The position numbers and the translations under genes were made by a program. The notes under the pieces were generated by a model. It was not told the origin of the DNA. It worked only from the letters and a program-made list of their open reading frames with translations, and made no database searches. From Hyphomicrobiales bacterium (GTDB lineage: Bacteria > Pseudomonadota > Alphaproteobacteria > Rhizobiales > Xanthobacteraceae), in the NCBI GenBank assembly GCA_021730985.1, contig JAKFYI010000011.1:59076-123075 (forward strand): a stretch of 64,000 nt of DNA, read 5' to 3'. Shown here one piece after another: positions 39,003 through 47,822 of this stretch. Numbering within the stretch: the stretch's first letter is position 1; each line of letters begins with the position of its first letter.

Positions 39003-40139
39003 ATGGCAACGCACACCATCGGTATCATCGTCAACGGCGCGACCGGGCGCATCGGCGGCACGCAACATCTCGCCAACGCACTGGCGCCGATCCGCGACGA
39101 GGACGGCCTGCCGGCCGGACAAGACCGCATCATGCCCCGGCTGATGCTGGTGGGCCGCGATGCGGTGCGCATCGAGGAAGCCGCGAAGAAGCACAATGCC
39201 GAGTGGACCACCGACCTCGACAAGGCGCTGGCCGACCCCGCCTTCCCGGTGTTCTTCGATGCCGCTGCAACGCACCAGCGCGAGGCGGTGCTGGAGAAGG
39301 CCATCGCCGCCGGCAAGCACATCTACTCGGAGAAGCCGGTCTCGCTCTCGGCTGCGAAGGGCCGCGATCTGCTGCGCGCGATCAAGGCGCGCGGCGTCAA
39401 GCACGGCGCGGTCGAGGACAAGCTCGGCCTGCCCGGCCTGCAGAAGCTGGCGCACGTCGTTTCGTCCGGCGCGCTGGGGCGCGTTCTGAGCTTCCGCGTC
39501 GAGTTCGGCTGGTGGGTGTTCGACGGCACCGAGGTGCCGTGCCAGCGGCCAAGCTGGAACTACACCCGGGCCGGCGGCGGCGGCCTCATCCTCGATATGT
39601 ATCCGCACTTCCGTTACGTGATCGAGAACCTGCTCGGGCCGATGCGCCGCACCGTCACCGCGCTCAGCACGGCCACCCCGGAGCGCATCGACGAGAAGGG
39701 CGCGCGCTACACGGTCGATGTGGAGGACACCGCCTCGACCGTCATAGAGCTGGAGAGCGGCGCGGTCGGCACCATCCTCGCCTCGTGGGCGACCCGCGTG
39801 CGCCGCGACGACCTGCTGACCTTCCAGATCGACGGCGCCAAGGGCTCAGCCATCGCCGGACTGCACCGCTGTTACACGCAAACCAACGCACAAACTCCGC
39901 AAACGGCGCATTTCAGCGTCGCCAAGGATCTCAACACCGACTACCGCGCGCACTGGACCGAGGCGACCGCGGGCGTCTCGCCGGTGAATCCCTACCGCAT
40001 CGGCTGGGAAAACTTCCTGCGCCACGTCGCCACCGGCGCGCCAATGCAGGCGGATTTCTCAGCCGGCGTCCGCGACGTGCAGTTCGCCGAGGCGTGCTAT
40101 CGCAGCATGAAGGACAGGACGTGGGTGGATTTGGGATGA
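39003..40139 (+). CDS. Gfo/Idh/MocA family oxidoreductase
   Basis: IGIIVNGATGRIGGTQHLANALAPI...AIAAGKHIYSEKPVSLSAAKGRDLL. Confidence 0.85.
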   Translation: MATHTIGIIVNGATGRIGGTQHLANALAPIRDEDGLPAGQDRIMPRLMLVGRDAVRIEEAAKKHNAEWTTDLDKALADPAFPVFFDAAATHQREAVLEKAIAAGKHIYSEKPVSLSAAKGRDLLRAIKARGVKHGAVEDKLGLPGLQKLAHVVSSGALGRVLSFRVEFGWWVFDGTEVPCQRPSWNYTRAGGGGLILDMYPHFRYVIENLLGPMRRTVTALSTATPERIDEKGARYTVDVEDTASTVIELESGAVGTILASWATRVRRDDLLTFQIDGAKGSAIAGLHRCYTQTNAQTPQTAHFSVAKDLNTDYRAHWTEATAGVSPVNPYRIGWENFLRHVATGAPMQADFSAGVRDVQFAEACYRSMKDRTWVDLG

Positions 40140-40156
40140 AGATAGATTCCTACCGT

Positions 40157-40240
40157 TCGTCCCCGCGAAAGCGGGGACCCAGGGCTACAAGCAAGAAAGT
40201 ATACGCCGCTCTGGATTCCCGCTTGCGCGGGAATGAGCGG
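40157..40240. repeat. REP/BIME-like element, class I variant
   Basis: TCGTCCCCGCGAAAGCGGGGACCCAGGG...CTGGATTCCCGCTTGCGCGGGAATGAGCGG. Confidence 0.75.
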
Positions 40241-40266
40241 AGAGTGCGGGACGACCGGGAGGCCCC

Positions 40267-41010
40267 ATGCCGCGCACCGCTTTGATCACCGGCACGTCCG
40301 GCGGCCTTGGCCAGGCGATCGCCGTGGCGCTGGCGCGCGAGGGCTACGATCTGGCGCTGACCGACCTCGACGTCGCCACGCTGAAGGAGACGCTGGCGCA
40401 TCCGGACATCAAGCAGCGCAAGGTGGTGACGGCGCCGCTCGACCTGCGCTCGCGCGAAAGCATCAACGCGGCGTTCTCGGATTCCCGCGCCCGGCTCGGC
40501 GATATCGACCTGCTGGTCAACAACGCCGGCCGCGCGCTGCTGAAGCCGTCCATCAGCGTGACCGACGCCGACTGGGACGACGTGATGAACATCAATCTCA
40601 AGGGCGCGTTCTTTCTGTCGCAGTTGCTCGCGCGCTCCTGCATCGAAGGCAAGCGGCCCGGCTGCATCGTCAGCATCGCGTCGACCCACGGCATGACCGG
40701 GATCGGCGACCGCCTGGTCTACGGCATCTCCAAGGCCGGGCTGATCCAGATGACCAGGATGCTGGCGATCGAATGGGCCGACAAGAACATCCGCGTCAAC
40801 GCGGTGGCGCCTGCAACGGTGATGACCGCGTCGCGGGAGAAGCTGCTCAGCGATCCGGCGGCGCGCACGCGGATGCTGTCCCGCATCCCGATCGGCCGCT
40901 TCGTCACGCCGGAGGAGGTCGCAGCCGCCGTGGTGTATCTCGCAAGTCCCGGCGCGGCTGCGGTGACGGGCCACACGCTGCCGGTCGATGGCGGTGTGAC
41001 GGTGATCTGA
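40267..41010 (+). CDS. SDR family oxidoreductase
   Basis: TALITGTSGGLGQAIAVAL...LVNNAG...YGISKAGLIQ. Confidence 0.9.
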   Translation: MPRTALITGTSGGLGQAIAVALAREGYDLALTDLDVATLKETLAHPDIKQRKVVTAPLDLRSRESINAAFSDSRARLGDIDLLVNNAGRALLKPSISVTDADWDDVMNINLKGAFFLSQLLARSCIEGKRPGCIVSIASTHGMTGIGDRLVYGISKAGLIQMTRMLAIEWADKNIRVNAVAPATVMTASREKLLSDPAARTRMLSRIPIGRFVTPEEVAAAVVYLASPGAAAVTGHTLPVDGGVTVI

Positions 41011-41026
41011 GCCCTGCCCCGCGCCG

Positions 41027-42157
41027 CTACTCAGCCACGAACACCGTGCAGTTCTCCGGCCGGATCGTCACCTCGACCATGTCGCCCGCCTGCGCCCCGA
41101 TCGGCACATGGACGGCGCGCAGCTCCACACCGTCGAGATCGAGCACATATTCCTCGTCCGCGCCGAGAAACGACGCGGCCCGAACTTCGCCGATCAACGC
41201 GCCATGACGGGTCGGCCCGCCCGGCGGCAGCTTGCGGATTTCGATGTGCTCCTTGCGGATGCAGGCGAGAACGGGGGCACCGGGCGCGATGGGGCGCTCG
41301 TCGCCGATCAGACCGCGCAAGGTCAGCCGCTCGGACAGCGCGACCTCGGCATAACAGAGCCCGGTCTGCAGATCGCCGGTGCTGATCGCGTGGCCGCCGC
41401 GCACGTTCAGCCCGAGAAACCGCGCCACGAACGGCGTGCGCGGCCGGAACGAAACGTCGCGCGGCGCGCCCGCGGTCTCGATCTTGCCGCGGTTCATCAG
41501 CACCACGTTCTCCGCGAGCGAGAATGCTTCGGCCTGGTCGTGGGTCACGTAGATCGCCGTGAAGCCGAGACGGTTCTGGAGGATTTTCAGCTCGATGCGC
41601 ATCTGGTCGCGCAACTGCGCGTCGAGGTTCGACATCGGCTCGTCGAACAGCACCAGGCGCGGCTCGTACACCAACGCGCGCGCCAGCGCGACGCGCTGCT
41701 GCTGGCCGCCGCTGAGCAGGGTCGCGGGCTGATCGCGCCAGGCGGTGAGGCCGACGATTTCGAGGATGCGCATCACGCGGTCGCGCTGCTCGTCCTTCGG
41801 CCGCTTGCGAATCTTAAGCGGGAAGCCGACGTTCTGCGCGACCGTCATGTGCGGCCACACCGCGTAGGACTGAAACACCACGCCGAGCTCGCGCTGCTCC
41901 GGCGTCAGGTTGATGCCGGCCGCGGCGTCGAACGCCACCCGGCCGGCGATCGAGATGTGACCCTCGTCAGGTGTTTCCAGACCGGCGATGCAGCGCAGGA
42001 TGGTGGTCTTGCCGCAGCCGCTCGGCCCGAGCAGCGCCAGCGTGTGCCCCTCGCCGACCGCAAGCGACACATCGTCCACGGCTTCGATCTCGCCGAACCG
42101 CTTGGCGAGATTGCCGACGGTGACGAAGGATTCGGACGGTTGGCCGGTGTTCATCTG
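41027..42157 (-). CDS. ABC transporter ATP-binding protein (PotA/UgpC-like)
   Basis: [52 protein letters not shown]-terminal TOBE-like region; exact start uncertain. Confidence 0.92.
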   Translation of the reverse strand, partial: QMNTGQPSESFVTVGNLAKRFGEIEAVDDVSLAVGEGHTLALLGPSGCGKTTILRCIAGLETPDEGHISIAGRVAFDAAAGINLTPEQRELGVVFQSYAVWPHMTVAQNVGFPLKIRKRPKDEQRDRVMRILEIVGLTAWRDQPATLLSGGQQQRVALARALVYEPRLVLFDEPMSNLDAQLRDQMRIELKILQNRLGFTAIYVTHDQAEAFSLAENVVLMNRGKIETAGAPRDVSFRPRTPFVARFLGLNVRGGHAISTGDLQTGLCYAEVALSERLTLRGLIGDERPIAPGAPVLACIRKEHIEIRKLPPGGPTRHGALIGEVRAASFLGADEEYVLDLDGVELRAVHVPIGAQAGDMVEVTIRPENCTVFVAE

Positions 42158-42175
42158 CATCCACACGCCCGGTGC

Positions 42176-42351
42176 TACCTCTCCCCGTTGGGGAGAGGTC
42201 GACCGCCGAGCGAAGCGATGGCGGTCGGGTGAGGGGGAATAGCACTTTAGAACCGGCTAGGTCCTCTCACCCGGCTCACCATAGCGCATCGAAAGACGCG
42301 CGTAGACGCGCTGATGGTTCTCCGACCTCTCCCCACAGGGGAGAGGTGAAC
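42176..42351. repeat. REP-like element, class IV
   Basis: CCTCTCCCCGTTGGGGAGAGG...GGGTGAGGGGG...CTCACCCGG...ACCTCTCCCCACAGGGGAGAGGT. Confidence 0.82.
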
Positions 42352-42368
42352 CGAGTGCGTGGCCATGC

Positions 42369-43478
42369 TTAAGCCGCCGCGGACTTGCCGATCGCCGCGT
42401 TGACGCGAGGCAGCACCTGCTCGGCCATCAGCGTCATCGAACGCTTCTCCAGCGCCGGATCGGCCATGTCCACGCCGGCATAGACGATCTCGCCGAAATC
42501 GCCCACCTCCTCGCGCATCGCAAGGACGCGGTCGGCCACCTTGTTGGGCGAGCCGGTGATCATGCAGTGGTCGAGCACGTAATCGAGCGTGATCTCCTCG
42601 TCCGGCTGGTCCTTGTGGCTCTTGAACACATAGAGCCGCTTGCCGCGCTTCATCTTCGAATACATCTGATGCCAGTAGAAGCGGTACGGGCTGTTGTCGT
42701 CCTCGCGGCCATATCGCGCCGCGGTCTTGTCGTCTTCCGCGACAAAGATCGTGCGCGCGATCCGCCAGTCCGACACCTTCGGCTCGACGCCGGCCTCGGC
42801 CTTGCCCTTGCTGTAGTTCTGCCAGTGCGATTTGAGATGATTCTGCAGCAGGAAGTTGGCCGACAGCGGGTGGAAGTCGCGGCGGCCCATGTGCACCACG
42901 CCGGGCGAGAACGGCGCCACCACGGTGCCGACAATCTCCGGACGCGGCTTCTGGAACGGCTTGCCGAGATAGCCGATGCCCAGCGGCTTATCGATGGTGC
43001 GGCTGGTCGAGACCTTGTAGCGATTGTCGGGGAAGTCGATGTCGTAGGGCGGATCGCGCTCCCAGATCGCCAGGATGACGTCGATCGATTCCGCGAACAT
43101 CTTGTTGCGGTCCTGCTCCAGGATGCCGAGCGCCTCGGCGTCCGAGGTCAGCGCACCGGGACTGACGCCGAAGATGAAGCGGCCCTGCGACATGTTGTCG
43201 AACATCGCCGCGTGCTGGGCGACCAGCACGGGATGCATGTGCGACAGGTTCGAGGTGCCGGTGGCAAGCTTGATGGTCTTGGTGTCCGGAATCAGCGTCG
43301 CAAGGAACATCATGCTGTTGGTGATGGTCTCGCAGGCGTCCGTGAGGTGCTCGCCGACGAAGGCATCGTAGAAGCCGAGCTTGTCGGCCAGGATGATGGC
43401 CTCGCGGTCCTCGCGCAGGCTCTGCGACCAGTCCTTGTGCATCGGATGCACCGGCATGGTGAAGTAACCCAGTCTCAT
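42369..43478 (-). CDS. LLM class flavin-dependent oxidoreductase
   Basis: MRLGYFTMPVHPMHKDWSQSLREDREAIILADKLGFYDAFVGEHLTD. Confidence 0.9.
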   Translation of the reverse strand: MRLGYFTMPVHPMHKDWSQSLREDREAIILADKLGFYDAFVGEHLTDACETITNSMMFLATLIPDTKTIKLATGTSNLSHMHPVLVAQHAAMFDNMSQGRFIFGVSPGALTSDAEALGILEQDRNKMFAESIDVILAIWERDPPYDIDFPDNRYKVSTSRTIDKPLGIGYLGKPFQKPRPEIVGTVVAPFSPGVVHMGRRDFHPLSANFLLQNHLKSHWQNYSKGKAEAGVEPKVSDWRIARTIFVAEDDKTAARYGREDDNSPYRFYWHQMYSKMKRGKRLYVFKSHKDQPDEEITLDYVLDHCMITGSPNKVADRVLAMREEVGDFGEIVYAGVDMADPALEKRSMTLMAEQVLPRVNAAIGKSAAA

Positions 43479-43564
43479 TCCTCGATCTCCGCTCTCTACT
43501 CTGCGCAACGAAGCTGCTACCCTTTACTACCTTACAGTGGGCCTTAGCCCAAGGGCGTTCCATC

Positions 43565-44545
43565 ATGAAAGCCATGCGCCTTGCCGTACTCGGCTTCGCT
43601 CTCGCCCTGCCGGCTGGCTCCGCCAGCGCCGCCGACCTGACCCTGGTGCGGCTCAACACCTTCCCGACCGCGCGGTCGCTGCCGTTTTTTGTCGGCGTCG
43701 AGAAGGGCATTTTCGCCAAGCACGGCATCAAGCTGGAATTCGAGTTCACCGAGAGTTCCAGCGCGCAGCGCTCCGGCCTCGCCGCGGGCAAGTTCGAGAT
43801 TGTGCATTCGGCGGTCGATAACGCGCTCGCCATGATCGAGGTCGCCAAGGTGGATGTGGTGATCGTGTCAGGCGGCGACGGCGGCACCAACGAGTTCATC
43901 GTCAGCAAGGGCATCAACTCCTACCAGGACATCCGCGGCAAGGCGCTGGTGACCGACGCGCCGAACACCGCCTACGCGGTGCAGGCCAAGAAGATCCTGG
44001 CCCGGCACGGACTCAAGGAGAACATTGACTACCGCATCAACGCCGCCGGCGCCGGCCCCTTCCGCCTCAAGGCGATGCTGGAGGGCGGCGACAATGCCGC
44101 GGCGATCATGAACCTGCCGTTCTCCGCGCAGGCGATCGAGGCCGGCATGACGAGCCTGGGCCGCACCGTCGATCTGCTCGGGCCGTATCAGGCCGGCGGC
44201 GCGTTCGTGCTGCGCTCGTGGGCCAAAGCCAACCCGGACGTGCTGGAGCGTTACCTCGCGGGTTACATCGAGTCGCTGCGCTGGGTGCTCGACAAGAACA
44301 ACCGCGACGAAGCGATCAATGTCCTGATGGAGAAGCGCAACCTGAACCGCACGCTCGCCACCCGCAGCTATGACCTGATGATCGAGCCCGGCTTCGGCTT
44401 CAATCCCGATGCGAAGCTCAACGGCGAGGGTTTCGACAATGTGCTGAAGCTGCGCCAGGAGGTCGAAGGCAGCCCGATGCCGGAGCCGTCGAAATATCTC
44501 GATCTGTCGTACTACGACCGCGCGTTGAAGCGGCTGGCACGCTGA
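43565..44545 (+). CDS. ABC transporter substrate-binding protein (NitT/TauT-like)
   Basis: Signal peptide; FPTARSLPFFVGVEKGIFAKHGIKLEFEFTESSSAQRSGLAAGKFEIVHSAVD. Confidence 0.88.
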   Translation: MKAMRLAVLGFALALPAGSASAADLTLVRLNTFPTARSLPFFVGVEKGIFAKHGIKLEFEFTESSSAQRSGLAAGKFEIVHSAVDNALAMIEVAKVDVVIVSGGDGGTNEFIVSKGINSYQDIRGKALVTDAPNTAYAVQAKKILARHGLKENIDYRINAAGAGPFRLKAMLEGGDNAAAIMNLPFSAQAIEAGMTSLGRTVDLLGPYQAGGAFVLRSWAKANPDVLERYLAGYIESLRWVLDKNNRDEAINVLMEKRNLNRTLATRSYDLMIEPGFGFNPDAKLNGEGFDNVLKLRQEVEGSPMPEPSKYLDLSYYDRALKRLAR

Positions 44546-44568
44546 CTCTTTATCTTCGTAAAAGGGCG

Positions 44569-45044
44569 ATGGCAGAGCCTATGTTCTGGCGATCATTTTT
44601 AAAAATCGCAGCATTTTTAGTTTTTGGACACGCGTCATATTCGCAAGGCGCTAGCTCCGAAATTGAAATTCTTTCGAAGGATGATGCGCGATCAATATTT
44701 GCAATGACGCGCGCTCAATGGACAACGAATGCTCAGAGGGGCGCTGCTGCTGGGCAAGCCAAGATGATGGGCACGCCGGAGTCAGGAATAGCAATGGTGA
44801 TGTCGACCCCGAAGAGCGAACTCATCGTCAAGCCTGACTACAGCAACAGCAGCAATCGACCGGCCTTCAAGTTACGGTTGGATATCGTGATTCTGCGGCT
44901 TCCGCCATACTAACAAAACCTGTCTTGGAATCCGCAATTCAGAAGGCAAAAGAACAACTCGCGCCGGAATTCGAAGTGACCGCGACCGTTGAACGAATCC
45001 AAAATAGGGTGGTCATATTTTTCATTATCGTTGAAATCAAATAG
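44569..45044 (+). pseudogene. hypothetical exported protein, apparent frameshift near 44860-44880
   Basis: Frame 1 ORF 44569..44913 terminates, while frame 3 continues as ...GLQVTVGYRDSAASAILTKPVLESAIQKAKEQLAPEFEVTATVERIQNRVVIFFIIVEIK* to 45044. Confidence 0.55.
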
Positions 45045-45195
45045 CGCGGTCCCGCGCAGTTCGCTGAAATAGCATCCGGTGACGGCGCGGGCGTCCGCCG
45101 GGCTCCGAGCGCTCACCCCACTTTTCAGCCCCATCGACAGCCCTTTATGATCGGCAGGTCCGGCTCTTGGTAGCCCGGCACTCTGGGAGCTTAAA

Positions 45196-45465
45196 ATGAA
45201 AGGGATTGCGCTTCTTTCTGCCGCCATCATCGCATTGTCCGCCAATGTTGCGGCAGCCCAAAAAAGACAGACCGACGATTCACGTTGGGTCGATCAATGC
45301 GTTCGCGACAGCGCCGGTTATGCGGTGTCCGAGCGGATCAAGGTCATGTACTGCTCGTGCATGGTCACAAGGATGAGCGACAACGAAACCCGCTCAGTCT
45401 CGCAATGGGAGCAGGCCAACCCGCGCGTTCGCGACGACTGCGCGCGCCGGGCGGGCTGGAACTGA
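45196..45465 (+). CDS. small exported hypothetical protein (89 aa)
   Basis: Signal peptide MKGIALLSAAIIALSANVAAAQ, 4 Cys in mature part. Confidence 0.6.
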   Translation: MKGIALLSAAIIALSANVAAAQKRQTDDSRWVDQCVRDSAGYAVSERIKVMYCSCMVTRMSDNETRSVSQWEQANPRVRDDCARRAGWN

Positions 45466-45576
45466 ACTTCACCGGCTTCCGATCTGGTGCGGCGCCCGTC
45501 TGACATCAGGCGGGCGTCGTATACCATTTGACCGCCCGATCGGCGCCAGAATTTGTGCCGGACAACTGGAGCCGCC

Positions 45577-46503
45577 ATGCGCTTGTTTCTGACAGCCGCC
45601 GTCACCGCGCTCGCTATCGTTTGCGCCGCACCTGCGGCCTTGGCACAAACGCCTCCCGAGCCACTCGTGCGGGTCGAAGGACTGCGCCAGATTTCGCCGC
45701 ACGTCCACATCATCCCGGACAACAGCGTCCCGGCGGTTCCGAACGTCGGCTACATTGTCGGCGATCACGCCGTTCTGGTGGTCGATACCGGACTGGGCCC
45801 GCGCAACGGCGCAGCCGTTCACGAGGTGGCGAAGAAACTCGCCGGCACCAAGCTACTTTATCTGGTAACCACCCACGTTCATCCCGAGCACGATCTCGGC
45901 GCCCAGGCGTTTCCCGACTCAACGAAGCTGATCCGCTCCACCGACCAGTTGAAGGACATCGCCGAGTCGGGCCTGCGGCTCGCCAAGATTTTCGCAAGCC
46001 GCTCCGCGCTCCACGCCGAACTGCTCAAGGACGCCGATTTCCGCAAGGCCGACATCACCTTCGAGCGCGAGTACGAACTCGATCTGGGCGGCGTGCGCGC
46101 GAGGCTCGTTGCCATGGGCGCCAACCACACGCTCGGTGATACCGCCGTCTGGATCGAATCCGGACGGGTGCTGTTCTCCGGCGACGTCGCCATGCGTCCT
46201 CAGCCGGTATTCGCGAGTCCTCACTCGACCCGCCGGCAATGGCTCGCCAGCCTCGATCGGCTCAAAGCACTCAAGCCCGCCATCATCGTGCCGAGCCACG
46301 GGCCGACGGGCGACGGCACCGCATTCATCTCCGGCTATCGCGCCTATCTGATCGAGGTGCGCGACCGCACCGAGGCCGAGAAGAAAGCCGGCCGCACCAT
46401 CGACCAGGTGGTGGAAGCGGTTACCGCCGCGTTCGGCGACCGCGCCCCGGACAAGGGCCGCCTCGCGGGCGCGATCAGGGCCGCCTATGCCGAGGCGCCA
46501 TAA
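45577..46503 (+). CDS. MBL fold metallo-hydrolase, exported
   Basis: Signal peptide MRLFLTAAVTALAIVCAAPAALAQ; VTTHVHPEHDLGA; GANHTLGD. Confidence 0.88.
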   Translation: MRLFLTAAVTALAIVCAAPAALAQTPPEPLVRVEGLRQISPHVHIIPDNSVPAVPNVGYIVGDHAVLVVDTGLGPRNGAAVHEVAKKLAGTKLLYLVTTHVHPEHDLGAQAFPDSTKLIRSTDQLKDIAESGLRLAKIFASRSALHAELLKDADFRKADITFEREYELDLGGVRARLVAMGANHTLGDTAVWIESGRVLFSGDVAMRPQPVFASPHSTRRQWLASLDRLKALKPAIIVPSHGPTGDGTAFISGYRAYLIEVRDRTEAEKKAGRTIDQVVEAVTAAFGDRAPDKGRLAGAIRAAYAEAP

Positions 46504-46608
46504 CGGCGCTGCGCGCTGGAAATTGCCATCTTGTCAGTCGGCCCACGATGGTATTCGTTGGGCCGCTGCCCGCCGGACAACAGGCGGAAAAAACACTGGG
46601 GGGACAAG

Positions 46609-47586
46609 ATGCACAAACTCAAACACATTTTGATGGCCGCCTTGCTGTGCGGGATCGCGGGATCCCATGCCTCAGCCCAAGCTTTTCCGACAAAGCCGAT
46701 CACGATGCTGGTGGTGTTTGCGCCGGGCGGCGCCACCGACGTGCTGGCCCGCATTGCCGCCGATCACATGAGCCGCACGCTTGGTCAGCGGGTCATCGTC
46801 GAAAATGTCAGCGGCGCCGGCGGCACGATCGGCGGAGCGCGCGGCGCGCAGGCCGAGCCGGACGGTTACACCCTCACGGTCGGCAGTCTCGGCAGCCACT
46901 CGGCCGCGCCGTCGATCTACCGGAGCATCAAATATGACCCGCGGGAACTTGAGCCGATCGGAGTGATCGCGGGCACACCGCTCTATTTCGTCGTGCGCAA
47001 CACCTTCCCGGCCAAGACCTTTAAGGAGTTCGATGCCCATGTGCGGGCCAACGCCGGCAAGGTCACCAACGGGCACGCCGGTGTCGGATCGACCAACCAC
47101 CTCGCCTGCCTGCTGCTGTCCCACATCACCAAGCTGGAGTTCAATTCGGTGGCGTATCGCGGCGAAGGCCCCGCCATCCAGGACCTGATCGCTGGTCACG
47201 TCGATTCCGCCTGCACGCTGGCGCCTGCCATCGTGCCACACATCCAAGGCGGCAAGGTTCGCGCGCTGATGGGCGCGTCGGCGGAACGCGCCGCGCTCAC
47301 GCCCGACACGCCGGGCGCGAAGGAGGCCGGCGTGCCGGACTATATTTTCCAAGGCTGGAACGCGGTGTTCGCACCGAAGGGAACACCCGCCGCGGTTCGC
47401 GCGAAACTGACCGATGCGCTCAATGCCGCGCTGGCCGATCCCACGGTCTCGGGACGCATCCTGGAACTGGGCTCCGTTCCTGCGAAGCCGGAGGAGCGGA
47501 CACCCGAGCATTTGACCCGGCTGGTCAAGTCCGAGGTCGATCGCTGGTCCGTCGTCATCAAGGCGGCGGGGATCAGCGAGCCGTAA
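46609..47586 (+). CDS. tripartite tricarboxylate transporter substrate-binding protein (Bug/TctC)
   Basis: Signal peptide; FPTKPITMLVVFAPGGATDVLARI...VIVENVSGAGGTIGGARGAQAEPDGYT. Confidence 0.92.
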   Translation: MHKLKHILMAALLCGIAGSHASAQAFPTKPITMLVVFAPGGATDVLARIAADHMSRTLGQRVIVENVSGAGGTIGGARGAQAEPDGYTLTVGSLGSHSAAPSIYRSIKYDPRELEPIGVIAGTPLYFVVRNTFPAKTFKEFDAHVRANAGKVTNGHAGVGSTNHLACLLLSHITKLEFNSVAYRGEGPAIQDLIAGHVDSACTLAPAIVPHIQGGKVRALMGASAERAALTPDTPGAKEAGVPDYIFQGWNAVFAPKGTPAAVRAKLTDALNAALADPTVSGRILELGSVPAKPEERTPEHLTRLVKSEVDRWSVVIKAAGISEP

Positions 47587-47630
47587 TTGCCGATTTGATA
47601 AGCTGCCAAATTCAAGAACGCGTCATGGCC

Positions 47631-47777
47631 GGGCTAGTCAGCGCAAGTCGGGTTTACCCGACTTGCGCCACCAAATAACGTACGCAACTCGGGCAAGCCC
47701 AAGTTGCGGTGCCATCCACGTCTTGCTTTATGGTCCCAAAGAAAGACGTGGATACCCGGCATAAAGCCGGGCATGAC
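47631..47777. repeat. REP-like element, class III with two nested hairpins
   Basis: CGTCATGGCCGGGCTAGTCA + GCGCAAGTCGGGT-TT-ACCCGACTTGCGC + ATCCACGTCTTGCTT...AAAGACGTGGATACCCGG..CCGGGCATGACG. Confidence 0.8.
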
Positions 47778-47822
47778 GTTGAGAGACGGGTGCCCGCCAC
47801 CGCGGCCCAAGGAAGTTCCCCA

